Shown: piece by piece, positions 5,020 through 6,841 of the stretch
How the letters are laid out: the number at the start of each line of letters is the position of its first letter
Position numbering within the stretch: position 1 is the first letter of the stretch
Translations under genes and position numbers: made by a program
The notes under the pieces: model-generated
The model's input: only the letters and a program-made list of their open reading frames with translations
The model's database searches: none
Told to the model about the DNA's origin: nothing
Source: Candidatus Dadabacteria bacterium
GTDB lineage: Bacteria > Desulfobacterota_D > UBA1144 > Nemesobacterales > JADFKM01
Assembly (NCBI GenBank): GCA_022564935.1
Contig: JADFKM010000077.1
Coordinates: 1-6,841 of the forward strand
Direction: 5' to 3'
DNA length: 6,841 nt

Positions 5020-6320
5020 GCGCTATGGATGGTCATAAATTGACGGCGGTACTCGACGTTACCACTCAAATAGATGAGAGCGCAAGAGGAGCCACGCTGA
5101 GATTACTCCGAGCGCAGCGCCTCGTAGAGACGCTTTACCATATGCAGCTCGCCGAGGAGTACACGGTGCAGCTTGAAAACGTACTGTTCGGAAAGATAAT
5201 AGACGAGCTGCGGGAAGCCGCGGTCGCTTTACCCCCAGAAGACAGGCCGTCGTTCCAAAAGCAGATAGAAGAGATAAAAGAGGGCATCTATGACCTATAC
5301 GCCGTAGCGCTGAGCTTGGGCGGGGAGGAGCACATTAACTACGTTTTCGGCAAGATCATCTCAGCCGAGCGGGGCAACCGCCCTTTATGGGGAGGGGCAT
5401 TGGGGAGGGTTAACACAAATCACGACGAGCTAATTCGCCGCTACGACTCGGGAGTGGACAGCGTCATTGAAAAACTGCCCCTGCCCGAGGGTTACAAATG
5501 CTCAGGCGTGGCCGATAAAGCCCCGGAGATAAAGCTACTGGATGTCTTCTCCTTTGCCGGAGCGCTAAATATAAGCCACAAACCCATATGCGTATTTTTT
5601 TCCGGAGGAGATAGGGAGAACCTGTCCACCCTTTCCAAGATGGTCGTTTTTATAAACATTTACACACAGCGCTTCAACATCATATCGAGGGAAATAGCCC
5701 GCAAGCATTTTACCGATTTTTATCCTCTCAATGATATCGATAACGAAAGCATAGCGAAGATACTGCTTATGTGGCTGAGAGGACACGACCTGGGACACTT
5801 CTACGGCGTCGACAACCTCGCCGACAACATGGGGGAGCTCAGCCGGAGCTACCTCATACTACATGAATTCAAATCCGATATGATCGCCCTGTATAACTTG
5901 AAGCACTTAGGCCCGGAGCTCATTGGTAAAGAAACGCTTATTAACGCTTACTACGTAACGCTTGCGGAAATGCTCAGATACATAAGGAGAGGAAATATCT
6001 ATATCCACCCCGATTCGGCATCCGCATACCTTGCTTACAGATATTTCCTCGGAAGCGCCTCGATCACGCTCGACACAAAGATAAATAAGTTCGGATTCAA
6101 CATCGAGAAGCTGGAGTCAGACATCGAAGAGCTCGCAGTGGAACTGCTCACGACCTTTTCCGAGGGCAACGCTGGAAGGGCTGAGGACTCGGTGAACAGA
6201 TACGGGGATTTATCCAGGCTGAGCGCTTCGTCACCTCCCCCAAGATTGGAGTTTCTATACGACACCGACATCCCATACTATCTTGAGCTCAAATCAAATC
6301 TTACTCTTGATGTTCAGTGA
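5016..6320 (+). CDS. Divergent M49 (dipeptidyl peptidase III-like) zincin-type protein with an HDLGH motif
   Basis: The product is 434 residues, soluble, with no signal or membrane helix. The frame is open further upstream, but ATG at 5016 overlaps the previous stop (ATGA) and has AAGGA six bases before it, so it is the start. Residues about 20-120 are helical and acidic. The likely metal site is RGHDLGHFYG (His257, Asp258, His261), followed 22 residues later by HEFKSDMIALYNL (Glu284, Asp288). This resembles the M49 pair HExxGH and EExRAE/D followed by an ALY-like segment. The C-terminal part (NKFGFNIEKLESDIEELAVELL, GNAGRAEDSVNRYGDL, then DTDIPYYLE) also has the M49-like pattern of a helical repeat and a final IP-x-x motif. 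Known DPP III enzymes are 550-740 residues, so this is a reduced form, and the general-base Glu is Asp. An HD-domain hydrolase is an alternative reading of HDLGH, but no upstream His ligand is evident. Function unproven. Confidence 0.6.
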   Translation: MSAMDGHKLTAVLDVTTQIDESARGATLRLLRAQRLVETLYHMQLAEEYTVQLENVLFGKIIDELREAAVALPPEDRPSFQKQIEEIKEGIYDLYAVALSLGGEEHINYVFGKIISAERGNRPLWGGALGRVNTNHDELIRRYDSGVDSVIEKLPLPEGYKCSGVADKAPEIKLLDVFSFAGALNISHKPICVFFSGGDRENLSTLSKMVVFINIYTQRFNIISREIARKHFTDFYPLNDIDNESIAKILLMWLRGHDLGHFYGVDNLADNMGELSRSYLILHEFKSDMIALYNLKHLGPELIGKETLINAYYVTLAEMLRYIRRGNIYIHPDSASAYLAYRYFLGSASITLDTKINKFGFNIEKLESDIEELAVELLTTFSEGNAGRAEDSVNRYGDLSRLSASSPPPRLEFLYDTDIPYYLELKSNLTLDVQ

Positions 6321-6355
6321 GGTTAGAGCGAGGTTCAAATTCAATACCCAGGACT

Positions 6356-6377
6356 TTGCCGCCGCCCGCTCCGGCAA
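6356..6377. repeat. Hairpin between convergent genes (TTGCCG / CGGCAA)
   Basis: TTGCCG (6356-6361) pairs with CGGCAA (6372-6377) over a 10-base loop, 35 bases after the stop of the HDLGH protein gene. A competing pair CAACC (6375-6379) and GGTTG (6389-6393) shares bases with it. No T-tract follows on either strand, so this is at best a weak or factor-assisted terminator for the converging genes. Confidence 0.35.
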
Positions 6378-6426
6378 CCGTACAAACAGGTTGTGACATA
6401 CTCACTCACATCCGAGCCGACTATTT

Positions 6427-6841
6427 TTATCGCCAGTTCTTTTTGTGTTGAGCTGCCGCAAGCCACCTGTACTCATCGAGGAACTTTCCATGACTCGGCC
6501 CCATGGTCTCCCTGCCGTAAACGGCAATGTAGCCATCAAGGGGCTTGCCTTGCTGTGAGACAGCCTGTTCATTGATATCAATTTCCCCCCCCGGTGTTTT
6601 GTGCGGCAAGCTCGATCAACTCTCTCTGCTCGACCTTTATGTTGAACAAAAATGGGTTCGGGTCGCCTTGTGCTTCGGGTTTTCCTTTCTTGCCGTATTG
6701 ATCCCATCCTGATAACCTCTGAAGTATTGGTACAATGCAGCTCAGTTCAACGGATGTGCACAGACAACAGCCACCCGATTGAGAATTGGGGTTAAACTCT
6801 CTGAAAACCGCAGCAATGCAATACCCCCGTATACAATATAT
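6427..6841 (-). pseudogene. Unrecognised coding region broken by a +1 frameshift at a G8 run (partial at right edge)
   Basis: From base 6841 downward one minus-strand frame is open for 87 codons. It carries coherent protein sequence such as RLSGWDQYGKKGKPE, GDPNPFLFNIKVEQREL and IELAAQNTGG, then hits TGA at 6580-6578 right after a run of eight G (6592-6585). Removing one G joins it in frame to EIDINEQAVSQQGKPLDGY, AVYGRETMGPSHGKF and LDEYRWLAAAQ, ending at TAA 6429-6427. Both halves read as one hydrophilic, soluble protein. No start codon occurs in the first frame inside the window, so the gene begins beyond the edge or the outermost cysteine-rich part (about 6720-6841) is not coding. I recognise no family. 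The shift may be a sequencing or assembly error, a real mutation, or a phase-variable switch. The gene converges on the HDLGH protein gene. Confidence 0.6.

Noticed and set aside
6402-6707. 101-codon minus-strand frame rich in Arg and Lys
   Set aside because: Its sequence is a shadow; the two other minus frames read as coherent protein when joined at the G8 run.

Overview
The window looks like a piece of a bacterial chromosome or metagenomic contig at roughly 50-55% GC, most likely from a Gram-negative bacterium. It encodes an MCE/MlaD-type lipid-transport domain protein and a Sco plus PCu(A)C pair for cytochrome oxidase copper assembly, which points to an envelope with a periplasm and aerobic or microaerobic respiration. 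I cannot place the lineage; a deltaproteobacterial-grade or candidate-phylum origin is a guess. There are no RNA genes, CRISPR arrays or recognisable insertion sequences.

Layout. (1) Bases 1-239 are a GC-rich segment (about 66% by hand count, against about 55% for the next 240 bases). It carries the tail of an unknown gene and a translationally coupled HNH endonuclease that stops abruptly before its last metal-binding motif. (2) At about 222-239 this segment is fused to the 3' part of a minus-strand PCu(A)C copper chaperone gene, cutting both genes mid-domain. The join is either a real recombination or an assembly chimera. (3) Bases 240-1230 (minus) hold the PCu(A)C gene directly downstream of a Sco1/SenC gene, a copper-delivery pair. 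(4) Bases 1371-3415 (minus) hold a WalJ/YycJ-type metallo-beta-lactamase-fold hydrolase overlapping purB (adenylosuccinate lyase) by four bases (TTGA), with a plausible promoter just upstream. (5) Bases 3416-3845 are a gene-free divergent intergenic region with a candidate promoter on each strand. (6) Bases 3846-4346 (plus) hold a small stand-alone MCE-domain protein, followed in the same frame after one TAG by a charged 23-codon ORF. (7) Bases 4347-4485 contain two inverted repeats. (8) Bases 4486-6320 (plus) hold a four-helix membrane protein of unknown function, coupled by an ATGA overlap to a 434-residue protein. The latter resembles a minimal, divergent dipeptidyl peptidase III (M49) fold in which the zinc motif reads HDLGH. 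(9) Bases 6427-6841 (minus) hold an unrecognised coding region broken by a one-base frameshift at a run of eight G, running off the right edge.

The best-understood parts are housekeeping: purine synthesis and copper insertion into respiratory oxidase. The parts most worth a second look are the left junction, the HDLGH M49-like protein with its membrane partner, the MCE protein with its in-frame tail, and the G8 frameshift. I do not see a complete new multi-gene defence or mobile system.
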